Of a DNA stretch of 64,000 bases, positions 1-8,037 are shown in pieces. The stretch covers positions 59,054-123,053 of the forward strand of contig CAJUBP010000003.1 of the NCBI GenBank assembly GCA_910584585.1. The letters are read 5' to 3'. Under the pieces are notes generated by a model, which saw only the letters and a list, made by a program, of their open reading frames with translations, did not search any database and was not told the DNA's origin. Made by a program: the position numbers and the translations under genes. Within the stretch, counting starts at the first letter, position 1. Each line of letters begins with the position of its first letter. Origin of the DNA: an uncultured Lachnospiraceae bacterium (lineage in GTDB: Bacteria; Bacillota; Clostridia; Lachnospirales; Lachnospiraceae).

Positions 1-1033
1 AAATATTGATGTTGTTCTCCGCCATAACTGCAGTATATTTTCCAATAATACCTTTGACATTCTTGTGAAGGATCGCCACGCGGCCTGCCCCGGAGCAGAC
101 GCCCATATCACAATTGGGATAATTCACGGAATTGCGGATATTTCCGTTTTCTAAGAAATCTTTCACTTCCTGAACAGCCATAACTGCGCAGTTATCTTCG
201 GATTCTTCCGTGGACGCGCCCAAATGGGGGATCAGGATGCATCCTTCCTGGCCTGCTGTGACGCTGTTGGGAAAATCAGAGACGTATTTCTTTACTTTTC
301 CCTCTTTGATAGCTTCTAAAATTGCCTCTTCATCCACCAGTAAATCTCTTGCGAAGTTCAAAACCACAACGCCGTCTTTCATCTGCGCAAAAGCTTCCTT
401 GTTCAGCATCTTTTTGGTATCTTCCAACAGCGGAACGTGGATGGTGATGTAATCGCACTCCCGGTAAATGTCTTCCACATTGCTGATATGTTTGACATTC
501 CGAGACAGGCTCCAGGCAGCATTGACAGAAATAAAGGGATCGTAGCCGTATACGTCCATGCCAAGATGGGTAGCCGCATTGGCTACTTTGACGCCGATGG
601 CCCCAAGCCCGATAACGCCTAATTTCTTGCCGGCAATTTCGCGTCCGGCAAAGGCTTTTTTGGCCTTTTCCACATCCTTGCTGATGGTTTCGCTTTCCTT
701 ATTTTCCAGCACCCAGTTAATTCCCCCGGTAATGTCACGGGAGGCCAGCAGCATTCCCGCAAATACCAGCTCTTTGACGCCGTTTGCGTTGGCCCCGGGG
801 GTATTGAATACCACAATTCCCTGCTCTGCGCATTTCTCCAGCGGAATATTGTTTACTCCGGCCCCTGCCCGGGCAACGGCACAGAGCCCTTCTGGCAGCT
901 CCATGTCATGCATGGCGGCGCTTCTTACCAGAACTGCCTGCGCTTCGTTCATATCTTCGGTCTTCTTATAATCCTGGCTGAACAAATCCAGGCCCACATT
1001 GGCAATGGGATTTAAGCAATGATATTGGAACAT
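1..1033 (-). CDS. serA: D-3-phosphoglycerate dehydrogenase, 3' end outside window (partial)
   Basis: Catalyses the first step of serine synthesis, oxidising 3-phosphoglycerate with NAD+. The frame is open from ATG at 1033 to the left edge (344 codons), so the C-terminus is missing. Visible motifs are the Rossmann loop GLGAIG, the catalytic Arg in NFARDLL and the catalytic His in IPHLGAST. The frame leaves the window just after residues that look like the start of a C-terminal ACT domain. The start lies 1 bp after the serC stop, so the two genes are probably translationally coupled. serC supplies the next enzyme of the pathway, which supports the call strongly. Confidence 0.93.
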   Translation of the reverse strand, partial: MFQYHCLNPIANVGLDLFSQDYKKTEDMNEAQAVLVRSAAMHDMELPEGLCAVARAGAGVNNIPLEKCAEQGIVVFNTPGANANGVKELVFAGMLLASRDITGGINWVLENKESETISKDVEKAKKAFAGREIAGKKLGVIGLGAIGVKVANAATHLGMDVYGYDPFISVNAAWSLSRNVKHISNVEDIYRECDYITIHVPLLEDTKKMLNKEAFAQMKDGVVVLNFARDLLVDEEAILEAIKEGKVKKYVSDFPNSVTAGQEGCILIPHLGASTEESEDNCAVMAVQEVKDFLENGNIRNSVNYPNCDMGVCSGAGRVAILHKNVKGIIGKYTAVMAENNINI

Positions 1034-1034
1034 T

Positions 1035-2114
1035 TTAATTCTCCTCTTCAAATTTTTTCATAAAGGCCACCAGTTTCTCCACGCCCTCTTTCGGCATGGC
1101 ATTATAAATGCTGGCCCGCATTCCGCCTACGGTTCTGTGTCCTTTCAAGTTCACAAATCCTGCAGCTTCCGCTTCTTTTACAAATTTGGCGTCCAGATCT
1201 TTATCGCCTGTGATAAAAGGTACGTTCATCAGAGAGCGGTCTTCTTTTCTCACAGTTCCCCGGAACATTTTGCTTCCGTCCAGGAAATCATATAAAATTT
1301 TGGCTTTTTCTTCGTTGCGCTGCTTCATGGCCTCTAAACCGCCCATTTTTTTCAGCCATTGGAATACCTTTCCGCAGATGTAAATGCCGTAGGCCGGCGG
1401 CGTATTGTAGAGGGACTCCGCGTCTGCGTGGGTTTTATATTTCAGCATGGTGGGCGTGCCGGGCAGGGTGTCTTCTGTAATCAAATCTTCCCGGATGATG
1501 ACAATTACCACGCCTGCAGGCCCGATGTTCTTCTGAACTCCGCCGTAGATAATGCCGTATTTGGATACGTCCACCGGCTCAGATAAGAAGCAGGAGGACA
1601 CGTCCGCCACCAAAATGTGCCCTTTGGTATTGGGCAATGTTTTATATTTTGTTCCGTAAATCGTATTGTTCTCACAGATATAGACGTAATCCGCATCCTC
1701 AGGAATATCCAAATCGGAGCAGTCTGGGATATAGGAAAATGTCTCATCCTCAGAGGAAGCCACCTTTACGGCTTCTCCGTAAATCTGTGCCTCCTGAAAC
1801 GCCTTTTTGGCCCACTGGCCGGTGATAATATAAGCGGCTTTTTTGTTTTTCATCAGGTTCATAGGGATCATGGCAAACTGCTGGGAAGCCCCGCCCTGTA
1901 AAAACAATACTTTATAGTTATCGGGAATATTCATCAGCTCCCGCAAATCGGCCTCTGCTGTTTTGATAATGCTGTCATATACCTTGGAGCGGTGGCTCAT
2001 TTCCATGACGGACATGCCGCTTCTCTGATAATCCAGCATTTCATCTGCTGCCTGCTGTAAAACCTCTTCCGGCAGAACCGCCGGTCCTGCGGAAAAATTG
2101 TAAACTCTGCTCAT
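1035..2114 (-). CDS. serC: Phosphoserine aminotransferase
   Basis: PLP-dependent class V aminotransferase converting 3-phosphohydroxypyruvate to phosphoserine; cytoplasmic homodimer in the family. The 359-residue protein begins MSRVYNFSAGPAVLPEEVL, the classic SerC N-terminus, and has the PLP lysine in GGVQKNIGPAG. The frame is open further upstream, but the ATG at 2114 is chosen because AGGAGG sits directly ahead of it. It follows ilvB and precedes serA, so serine and branched-chain synthesis appear to share one transcript. Confidence 0.96.
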   Translation of the reverse strand: MSRVYNFSAGPAVLPEEVLQQAADEMLDYQRSGMSVMEMSHRSKVYDSIIKTAEADLRELMNIPDNYKVLFLQGGASQQFAMIPMNLMKNKKAAYIITGQWAKKAFQEAQIYGEAVKVASSEDETFSYIPDCSDLDIPEDADYVYICENNTIYGTKYKTLPNTKGHILVADVSSCFLSEPVDVSKYGIIYGGVQKNIGPAGVVIVIIREDLITEDTLPGTPTMLKYKTHADAESLYNTPPAYGIYICGKVFQWLKKMGGLEAMKQRNEEKAKILYDFLDGSKMFRGTVRKEDRSLMNVPFITGDKDLDAKFVKEAEAAGFVNLKGHRTVGGMRASIYNAMPKEGVEKLVAFMKKFEEEN

Positions 2115-2152
2115 TGTTGTCCTCCTCTTTCTTATCTGTATCATGCGCAATT

Positions 2153-3832
2153 TCAGTTTTGCCGCATATCTCCTTCATCGAATGCTTCGCTGATAGCAGC
2201 TCCCGGCGCCACCATAGGCCACACCTTATCGTCGCTGTCTATCATACAGTCAATCACTGCCGGCATATCATCGGCAAGGGCTTTCTGGAAAGCTTCTGCA
2301 AATTCTTCCCGGGTGGAAGCCCGGTACCCCTTCGCTCCCATGGCTTCAGCCAGTTTTACAAAATCCACGCTGTCATTTAAGACGGTTGCGGAATAATGCT
2401 GCTCATAAAATAGGGTCTGCCACTGGCGCACCATGCCCAGCACATGGTTATTGACCACCACCTGAATCAAAGGAAGCTTCTGGCGCACCGCTGTGGCGAT
2501 TTCATTCATATTCATACGGAAGCAGCCGTCCCCGGCAATATTGACCACCTGTTTTCCCGGATTGGCAATCTGCGCTCCGATGGCCGCTCCCAGGCCGTAG
2601 CCCATGGTTCCAAGCCCTCCGGAGGTAATCAGGGTACGGGGCTTTTTATAGCGGTAGAACTGGGCTGCCCACATCTGATGCTGGCCTACTTCAGTCACCA
2701 TAATGGCGTCGCCCTTGGTCTGACGGTAAATCTCTTCAATGAGATAAGGGCCGTTCAGGCCGTCTCCCTGATATTTCAGAGGATATGCCTTTTTGTATTC
2801 CATAATCTTTGCGATCCATTCCTCATGGTTCTGCTGCTCCAAACGCTGATTTAACCGCGTTAAAATTTCTTTGATGTCTCCGATTACATGAGCGTCGGTG
2901 ACAATATTTTTATTGATTTCAGCCGGATCCACATCAAATTGAAGGATCTTGGCGTGACTGGCAAATTTTTGGGCGTTGCCGGTTACCCGGTCGCTGAATC
3001 TGACGCCGACTGCAATCAGCAAATCACATTCGCTGACGCCGTAATTAGAAGTTTTTGTCCCGTGCATTCCCAGCATTCCGGTGTACAGGCTGTGGTTTCC
3101 GTCAAAAGCCCCCTTCCCCATCAGGGAATCAGCGACGGGCGTCTGAACTTTCTCCACAAATTTCAGAAGTTCCTGGCTGGCTTCCGAAATCACGGCTCCG
3201 CCGCCTGCAAACAGATAGGGCCTTTTGGATTTTCGGATCATATCCACAGCCTGATTCAGCGCTTCCTCTGTAATTTTTTCACAGCAGCGCTTCTCCGGTT
3301 TGATGGTAACCGGATGGAATTCTGTCTGATTGGAAGTGACGTCCTTCGGGATATCCACTAAAACCGGTCCCGGCCGTCCTCTTCTTGCAATCCGAAATGC
3401 CCGGCGGATGGTATCGGCCAGTTTTTCTACTTCCTTTACAATAAAGTTATGCTTGGTAATAGGCGTTGTGATTCCTGCAATGTCAATTTCCTGAAAACTG
3501 TCTTTTCCAAGCAGCGGAACTGTCACATTACAGGTAATTGCCACCATAGGTACAGAATCCATATAGGCTGTGGCAATTCCGGTTACCAGGTTGGTGGCTC
3601 CCGGCCCTGATGTGGCCAGGCACACGCCTACTTTTCCGGTAGAACGGGCGTATCCGTCCGCCGCATGGCTCGCGCCCTGTTCATGGGAGGTCAGAACATG
3701 TTTGATCTCATGTCTGTGTTTATATAATTCATCATACACATTTAAAATGGCTCCTCCCGGATAACCAAAGACAGTATCCACACCTTGCTCTTTCAGACAT
3801 TCTATCACAATCTGTGCTCCTGTCAGCTGCAT
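2153..3832 (-). CDS. ilvB: Acetolactate synthase, large (catalytic) subunit
   Basis: ThDP-dependent enzyme joining two pyruvates, or pyruvate and 2-ketobutyrate, in branched-chain amino acid synthesis. The 559 residues show the full order: N-terminal ThDP Pyr domain (GYPGGAILNVYDEL, catalytic Glu in SHEQGASHAADGYAR), central FAD-binding domain, and C-terminal ThDP/Mg site (GDGCFRMNMNE...NNHVLGMV). The ATG at 3832 has a GAGG site about 8 nt upstream; the open frame ahead of it is non-homologous. No small regulatory subunit gene (ilvN) is adjacent, so it must be encoded elsewhere or be absent. Second gene of the leuB operon. Confidence 0.95.
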   Translation of the reverse strand: MQLTGAQIVIECLKEQGVDTVFGYPGGAILNVYDELYKHRHEIKHVLTSHEQGASHAADGYARSTGKVGVCLATSGPGATNLVTGIATAYMDSVPMVAITCNVTVPLLGKDSFQEIDIAGITTPITKHNFIVKEVEKLADTIRRAFRIARRGRPGPVLVDIPKDVTSNQTEFHPVTIKPEKRCCEKITEEALNQAVDMIRKSKRPYLFAGGGAVISEASQELLKFVEKVQTPVADSLMGKGAFDGNHSLYTGMLGMHGTKTSNYGVSECDLLIAVGVRFSDRVTGNAQKFASHAKILQFDVDPAEINKNIVTDAHVIGDIKEILTRLNQRLEQQNHEEWIAKIMEYKKAYPLKYQGDGLNGPYLIEEIYRQTKGDAIMVTEVGQHQMWAAQFYRYKKPRTLITSGGLGTMGYGLGAAIGAQIANPGKQVVNIAGDGCFRMNMNEIATAVRQKLPLIQVVVNNHVLGMVRQWQTLFYEQHYSATVLNDSVDFVKLAEAMGAKGYRASTREEFAEAFQKALADDMPAVIDCMIDSDDKVWPMVAPGAAISEAFDEGDMRQN

Positions 3833-3880
3833 ATTTTTCCTCTCTTTCCGGACAGACGGCAAACGCCGCCTCTCTTCCTG

Positions 3881-4987
3881 TTATTTTTGAATCCTTTCTG
3901 CAATCAAGTCTCCCATTTCCTTTGTTCCCACCTGAGTGACAGAGGATTTCTTCTCTTCTTCCTGAGGCATAATGTCAATGGTGCGGTAACCTTCTTTCAA
4001 TACCTGCTTGACAGCCAGCTCCACAGCATCCGCCTCCTGATCCAAATCCAAAGAATAGCGCAGAAGCATTGCCGCGCTTAAAATGGTTGCAATGGGATTG
4101 GCAATTCCCTTTCCGGCAATGTCCGGCGCGGAACCGCCGCTGGGTTCATACAGGCCGAATTTGGTGTCATTCAGGCTTGCCGAAGACAGCATTCCGATAG
4201 AGCCGGTTACCATGCTCGCCTCGTCTGATAATATATCACCAAACATGTTCTCTGTCAAAATCACATCAAATTGCTTCGGATCTTTTACCAGCTGCATGGC
4301 GCAGTTATCCACCAGCATATGCTCCAGGACAACTTCCGGGTACTCCTCTGCCACTTCCTCCACTATTTTCCTCCAGAGCCGGGAGGAATCCAGTACATTG
4401 GCTTTATCAACGCTGGTTACTTTCTTCCGGCGTTTCATGGCAATGTCGAATCCTCGTTTGGCAATTCTGCGTATTTCCTGTTCATTGTAAGTCAGGGTGT
4501 CCTCCGCAGTCATAAGGCCGTCTCGCTCTTCGGTCACCCTTTTTCCGAAATAAAGCCCTCCGGTCAGTTCCCGCATAATCATCATATCAAAACCGTCCCC
4601 GATAATATCTTCCCTGAGGGGACACGCTTCCTTCAATTCCTCATACAGATAAGCAGGCCGCAGGTTCGCAAACAGATTCAGGGATTTGCGCAGCTTCAGC
4701 AAACCGGCTTCCGGCCTTAATTCCGGCGGAAGCTGATACCAGGGAGAGGTGCTTGTATTCCCGCCGATGGAGCCCATAAGCACTGCCTGAGCTGCTTTTG
4801 CCTGGGCAATGGCTTCGTCTGTCAGCGGAACCCCTGTGGCGTCAATGGAGACTCCGCCCATCAATATCTCATCATAGGAAAAGGTATGTCCGTACACTTC
4901 TCCTGTTTTATCTAATATTTTCTTCGCTTCCCGCACAATTTCCGGCCCGATACCGTCTCCGGAAATCACTCCGATCTTATAACTCAT
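3881..4987 (-). CDS. leuB: 3-isopropylmalate dehydrogenase
   Basis: NAD-dependent oxidative decarboxylation of 3-isopropylmalate in leucine synthesis. The 368-residue protein starts MSYKIGVISGDGIGPEIV and carries the family signature: substrate-binding Arg residues near LRKSLNLFANLRP, RELTGGLYFG, and the metal/NAD region NMFGDILSDEASM followed by EPSGGSAPDIAGKG. The start at 4987 is preceded by GGAGAG. First gene of the leuB-ilvB-serC-serA operon, directly behind the promoter at 5035-5063. Confidence 0.96.
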   Translation of the reverse strand: MSYKIGVISGDGIGPEIVREAKKILDKTGEVYGHTFSYDEILMGGVSIDATGVPLTDEAIAQAKAAQAVLMGSIGGNTSTSPWYQLPPELRPEAGLLKLRKSLNLFANLRPAYLYEELKEACPLREDIIGDGFDMMIMRELTGGLYFGKRVTEERDGLMTAEDTLTYNEQEIRRIAKRGFDIAMKRRKKVTSVDKANVLDSSRLWRKIVEEVAEEYPEVVLEHMLVDNCAMQLVKDPKQFDVILTENMFGDILSDEASMVTGSIGMLSSASLNDTKFGLYEPSGGSAPDIAGKGIANPIATILSAAMLLRYSLDLDQEADAVELAVKQVLKEGYRTIDIMPQEEEKKSSVTQVGTKEMGDLIAERIQK

Positions 4988-5034
4988 TCCCGTTCTCTCC
5001 TTTGCATCTATGGAATTTGACAATCAATAGTACT

Positions 5035-5063
5035 ACTATAGTATATTTGCCATGGGATTTCAA
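5035..5063 (-). promoter_or_regulatory. Sigma-A-type promoter of the leuB-ilvB-serC-serA operon
   Basis: On the minus strand TTGAAA (5058-5063) is separated by exactly 17 bp from TATAGT (5035-5040). Predicted transcription starts about 45 bases before leuB. No T-box or other long leader fits in the short 5' region, so any control by branched-chain amino acids must act by protein binding here. Seen directly; activity is inferred. Confidence 0.75.
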
Positions 5064-5170
5064 CTGAAAAAGATATTTTTCTTTTTTATGGTTTCTATAA
5101 GTTGAAGTTATAGTATGATGATATTTTATTATTATTTGATATAGAACAGTTTTTAGAAATAAAACATTTG

Positions 5171-5209
5171 AAAAAGACACTCTCCGGTCCAGCCTGAGAA
5201 TGTCTTTTT
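5171..5209 (-). terminator. Intrinsic terminator after yajC
   Basis: A 14-bp stem with one mismatch (arms 5171-5184 and 5196-5209, 11-nt loop) begins 1 bp after the yajC stop. The arms end in A5/T5, giving a U-tract on the minus strand; the symmetry means it could also stop plus-strand transcripts. It separates yajC from the leuB operon. Confidence 0.85.
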
Positions 5210-5210
5210 G

Positions 5211-5528
5211 CTATTTGCTCTCTTTTTCTACTGCATCTTCGGGCTTTTCTACCATTGCAATGGATGCTTTCTGCATTGGGATACGACAGTTCTTGTTATT
5301 TCCGAATTCCATAATAACAGTGTCTTCTGTAATATCAATGACCATTCCGTAGAAGCCGCTGGTGGTTAAAACAGTATCTCCCACCGCCAATTCTGCCAGC
5401 ATTGCATTCTTTCTCTTGGTTTCCTTTTGCTGCGGACGTATCATCATGAAGTAAAGAGCTACCAGCATGATTAAAATCCAGACGATGGAAAATCCGGCCG
5501 CCGCTTCTGTTTGGGCTAAAATAGACAT
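5211..5528 (-). CDS. yajC: Preprotein translocase accessory subunit YajC
   Basis: Small single-pass membrane protein that associates with SecDF and the SecYEG translocon. 105 residues: a hydrophobic segment at about 13-31 (FSIVWILIMLVALYFMMI), the signature RPQQKETKRK directly after it, and a C-terminal cytoplasmic domain with GDTVLTTSGFYG. AGGAGG precedes the ATG. secD/secF are not in the window, and the usual upstream neighbour tgt is separated from it by the two-gene ART module. It has its own promoter (5627-5655) and terminator. Confidence 0.93.
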   Translation of the reverse strand: MSILAQTEAAAGFSIVWILIMLVALYFMMIRPQQKETKRKNAMLAELAVGDTVLTTSGFYGMVIDITEDTVIMEFGNNKNCRIPMQKASIAMVEKPEDAVEKESK

Positions 5529-5533
5529 TTTTC

Positions 5534-5613
5534 GTTTCCTCCTTATTGTCTTGTCTTTGGGACATACAGGGACACCCTTGGGTGTTTCCTTCTTATTATT
5601 CTGTCTTTAGGAC
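5534..5613 (-). repeat. Imperfect tandem duplication in the yajC leader
   Basis: Two 30-bp copies (5534-5563 and 5584-5613) match at about 25 of 30 positions. Each contains a GTC...GAC mini-hairpin and a purine-rich site: GGAGG in the gene-proximal copy (the real yajC ribosome binding site) and AAGG in the distal one. Between them lies a 14-bp palindrome, ACACCCTTGGGTGT (5572-5585). The arrangement lies downstream of the predicted yajC promoter and so is in its mRNA leader. Confidence 0.6.
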
Positions 5614-5626
5614 AGACATTCATTTT

Positions 5627-5655
5627 ATTGTACACAAAATATTCGGTAAGGGCAA
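5627..5655 (-). promoter_or_regulatory. Predicted yajC promoter
   Basis: Minus strand TTGCCC (5650-5655), 17-bp spacer, TACAAT (5627-5632). It would give a leader of roughly 90 nt containing the duplicated element. It makes yajC independent of the inserted upstream module. Confidence 0.5.
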
Positions 5656-5725
5656 GGGGTTTTCCAGGATTTATAAAAATTTAAGCAATATAACTGGGAA
5701 CATATTAGAAGATCTGCTCAAACCG

Positions 5726-6349
5726 CTACACTGCATTCCAGGATGCATCAAAGGCTAATGGACGAAAATATCCTTTCACACAATTTGGGTTTATAATACA
5801 TAGTTGTGTATGGGTCTTTTCCATAATTCCAGAGTTTTCATACACTGGAATGCCTTCAATAAATATGCCCCGTACGCTGTCATAAGGCCTGTGATTCATT
5901 TCTCTATTAAATTGATGAATCCGTTCAATAACAGCGCAATCCAACTCTCTTAATAAAAGATCTGTATTACCTGTAATATTCTTATTTACAGGCAATGACC
6001 GGCCCATCAGGGATAATTCATACTTTAATATTTCATAACCGCTTTTTAATATCTCCGCACTTCCATAATCTGTTAAGTCTAGGCAATGCCCAAGGCTGAT
6101 AACAGCTCCAATAACTGCTGGTGTTTTGTTCTGTTCACCTATATGCCTTTTATTATATCTCTCACAGTACGATTCTGCCCATTCTTCTGCTCTTGCCAGG
6201 CTATTTTCCCAGAAATACACTCCGTTTCCTAACCAATCATAAGAATTCTTACTGACTGATAACGTTTCATTATGATGCAAAACTTTGTGAAATGTTATCA
6301 TATCACATCCATGAAATCCTAGCGTTAAATTTGGCAGATTACTATACAT
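5726..6349 (-). CDS. Predicted ADP-ribosyltransferase-fold protein, possible toxin
   Basis: 207-residue protein with no named family I can assign with certainty. Its N-terminal half resembles the PARP-like/DUF3990-like ADP-ribosyltransferase core: His13 in FHGCD and Tyr45 in GNGVYFWE followed by a helix with Trp57, the usual H...Y arrangement. Gln182 in THTQLCII could be the third position of an H-Y-Q triad (inference). There is no signal peptide or membrane segment. It lies 15 nt after a 64-codon gene and its AGAGGG site is in that gap, so the two are co-translated. The pair splits the tgt-yajC neighbourhood, is AT-rich and has its own promoter, which suggests a toxin-antitoxin-like or defence module. 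Targets are unknown. Confidence 0.6.
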   Translation of the reverse strand: MYSNLPNLTLGFHGCDMITFHKVLHHNETLSVSKNSYDWLGNGVYFWENSLARAEEWAESYCERYNKRHIGEQNKTPAVIGAVISLGHCLDLTDYGSAEILKSGYEILKYELSLMGRSLPVNKNITGNTDLLLRELDCAVIERIHQFNREMNHRPYDSVRGIFIEGIPVYENSGIMEKTHTQLCIINPNCVKGYFRPLAFDASWNAV

Positions 6350-6364
6350 ACTTTCCCTCTTTAT

Positions 6365-6559
6365 TTAATGTACCTGATTATTAAACGAATACTGTGACGT
6401 AAATTCTCCGTCTTCCTGAATAATTTTGCTGTTGAGCAAATTGATTTTTGACTGCTTTTTTGCATCAATCACAGGCATTTCTTTTAATTTATGAAGATAT
6501 TCTTCCATTTCCTTTACAAAAGCAATCCTTTCATGTTCAAGGGAGTTGAGCGTTTGCAT
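6365..6559 (-). CDS. Small charged helical protein, putative antitoxin of ART-fold partner
   Basis: 64 residues, rich in Glu/Lys and predicted mostly helical (about residues 5-50), with no recognised DNA-binding motif. A start 9 nt further upstream is possible, but it would lie directly against AAGGAG. The ATG at 6559 has the correct 9-nt spacing, so MQTLNSLEHER is preferred. It is the first gene behind the promoter at 6597-6625 and is followed 15 nt later by the ART-fold gene. Size, order and spacing fit an antitoxin or immunity role; this is inference from context only. Confidence 0.5.
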   Translation of the reverse strand: MQTLNSLEHERIAFVKEMEEYLHKLKEMPVIDAKKQSKINLLNSKIIQEDGEFTSQYSFNNQVH

Positions 6560-6596
6560 AATTTCCATCTCCTTATCTTTTTAAGGAATTTCTTTC

Positions 6597-6625
6597 ATTA
6601 TAAGACAAAATTTCACTGATTACAA
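6597..6625 (-). promoter_or_regulatory. Promoter of the ART-fold module
   Basis: Minus strand TTGTAA (6620-6625), 17 bp, TATAAT (6597-6602), beginning 5 bp past the tgt stop. A consensus -10 with ideal spacing indicates that the two-gene insertion is transcribed autonomously. Confidence 0.75.
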
Positions 6626-6630
6626 GACCA

Positions 6631-7764
6631 TTAATCTTTCCGCTGTCCCATCCCATACAATTTTTCTTCTTTATAAGCATGAAACCGCCCCTGATCCAGC
6701 GCATCCCGGATTTCTTCCATCATAGTATTGTAAAAATACAGGTTATGGAGAACGCACAGCCGCATGCCAAGCATTTCTTTCGCTTTTAACAGATGCCGGA
6801 TATATGCTCTGCTGTAATGCTGACATGCCGGACACTGGCATCCTTCTTCAATCGGTCTGGGATCCCGTTCATATTTCCGGTTAAACAGGTTGAGTTTTCC
6901 CTGATTGGTATAGAGATGCCCATGGCGCCCGTTTCTGCTGGGATATACGCAGTCGAAGAAATCCACGCCCCGCTCCACTCCTTCCAGAATATTTGCAGGA
7001 GTCCCCACGCCCATCAGATAAGTGGGCTTCTCCAAGGGAAGATGAGGCACGGTCACATCCAGAATATGATACATTTCCTCATGGCTCTCTCCCACCGCAA
7101 GTCCTCCGACGGCGTATCCGTCCAGCTCCAGTTCGGAAATCTGCTTTGCATGATCGATACGGATATCGTCAAAGATGGCTCCCTGATTGATTCCAAAGAG
7201 CAATTGCCGCCGATTAATGGTATCCGCCAGCTGATTTAAGCGGTTCATCTCTTTCTTGCAGCGGTTCAGCCAGCGGGTGGTTCTTGCCACAGACGCTTCC
7301 ACATAGGAACGCTCCGCTACGCTGGAGGGACACTCGTCAAAGGCCATGGCGATGGTGGAAGCCAGATGGGACTGAATCTGCATGCTCTCTTCCGGCCCCA
7401 TAAAAATCTTTCTGCCGTCAATGTGAGATTGAAAATAGACGCCTTCTTCCTTAATTTTCCGAAGCCCTGCTAAAGAAAACACCTGAAATCCGCCGGAATC
7501 TGTAAGAATCGGCCTGTCCCAGACCATGAATTTATGAAGTCCTCCCATCTCCCGGATCAGTTCATCTCCCGGGCGCACATGGAGATGGTAGGTATTGGAA
7601 AGCTGCACCTGCGTTTTAATCTGCTGTAAATCCTGGGTGGATACTGCGCCTTTGATGGCTGCCGCAGTGCCCACATTCATAAAAACCGGCGTTTGAATTA
7701 TTCCGTGTACCGTATGGAATTCTCCGCGTTTGGCGCGGCCTTCCTGTTTTAATAATTTATACAT
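6631..7764 (-). CDS. tgt: Queuine tRNA-ribosyltransferase (TGT)
   Basis: Exchanges guanine 34 for preQ1 in GUN-anticodon tRNAs. The 377-residue protein has the substrate loop DSGGFQVFSL, the active-site region FDCVYPSRNGRHG, and the zinc site CQCPACQHYSRAYIRHL. The ATG at 7764 is selected because MYKLLKQEG matches family N-termini and GGAAG precedes it; the upstream in-frame extension runs into a palindromic repeat. yajC is its usual downstream neighbour but is displaced by the ART module. Confidence 0.96.
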   Translation of the reverse strand: MYKLLKQEGRAKRGEFHTVHGIIQTPVFMNVGTAAAIKGAVSTQDLQQIKTQVQLSNTYHLHVRPGDELIREMGGLHKFMVWDRPILTDSGGFQVFSLAGLRKIKEEGVYFQSHIDGRKIFMGPEESMQIQSHLASTIAMAFDECPSSVAERSYVEASVARTTRWLNRCKKEMNRLNQLADTINRRQLLFGINQGAIFDDIRIDHAKQISELELDGYAVGGLAVGESHEEMYHILDVTVPHLPLEKPTYLMGVGTPANILEGVERGVDFFDCVYPSRNGRHGHLYTNQGKLNLFNRKYERDPRPIEEGCQCPACQHYSRAYIRHLLKAKEMLGMRLCVLHNLYFYNTMMEEIRDALDQGRFHAYKEEKLYGMGQRKD

Positions 7765-7780
7765 AAAAACTTCCTTTCTT

Positions 7781-7808
7781 TTTATATCCTTAAAATTCAT
7801 TCCCGCAA
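7781..7808 (-). promoter_or_regulatory. Possible tgt promoter partly supplied by the palindromic repeat
   Basis: Minus strand TTGCGG (7803-7808), 16 bp, TATAAA (7781-7786). The -35 falls inside the palindromic element at 7789-7932, so the element may contribute to tgt transcription. Match is moderate. Confidence 0.4.
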
Positions 7809-7932
7809 TCTGCCGCCCCACTTCACACCAGATTTCATGTTGAATTTAGTTAATGTAGCCCACTACACCTCCTAAATCCAGCATGAAATCTGATGTAAAT
7901 TGGAACGACATTTTGCGGAAAGCAATTTTAAG
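7789..7932. repeat. MITE-like long imperfect palindrome between tgt and aroC
   Basis: A 144-bp imperfect inverted repeat. The inner arms 7825-7849 and 7872-7896 match at 22 of 25 positions. The arms extend outward with single-base gaps to CTTAAAATT (7789-7797) and its complement (7924-7932). A small central inverted repeat (TGTAG/CTACA) sits at the apex. There is no coding content. Pieces of the same sequence recur at 23233-23263, so this is a dispersed repeat. As RNA it would form a very long hairpin on either strand. Confidence 0.75.
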
Positions 7933-8001
7933 ACACGCTCTAGTATAGCAGAATTTTGCTCCGTTCTCAACAAAATACTTTTCTTTTTTGGACAGGTTCG
8001 C

Positions 8002-8007
8002 TATAAT
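8002..8007 (+). promoter_or_regulatory. Probable -10 box of aroC
   Basis: Perfect TATAAT 30 bp before the aroC start codon. The -35 region 17 bp upstream is a T-rich stretch without a good consensus, so only the -10 is supported. Confidence 0.4.
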
Positions 8008-8037
8008 GGGTATGTCGACACAATTCAGGAGGTTATT

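Noticed and set aside
558..971. Plus-strand open frame of 137 codons
   Set aside because: It is antisense to serA, which has clear motifs on the minus strand; no ribosome binding site.
5335..5565. Minus-strand 76-codon frame starting in the yajC leader
   Set aside because: Overlaps yajC in another frame and its start lies in the duplicated leader; no homology visible.
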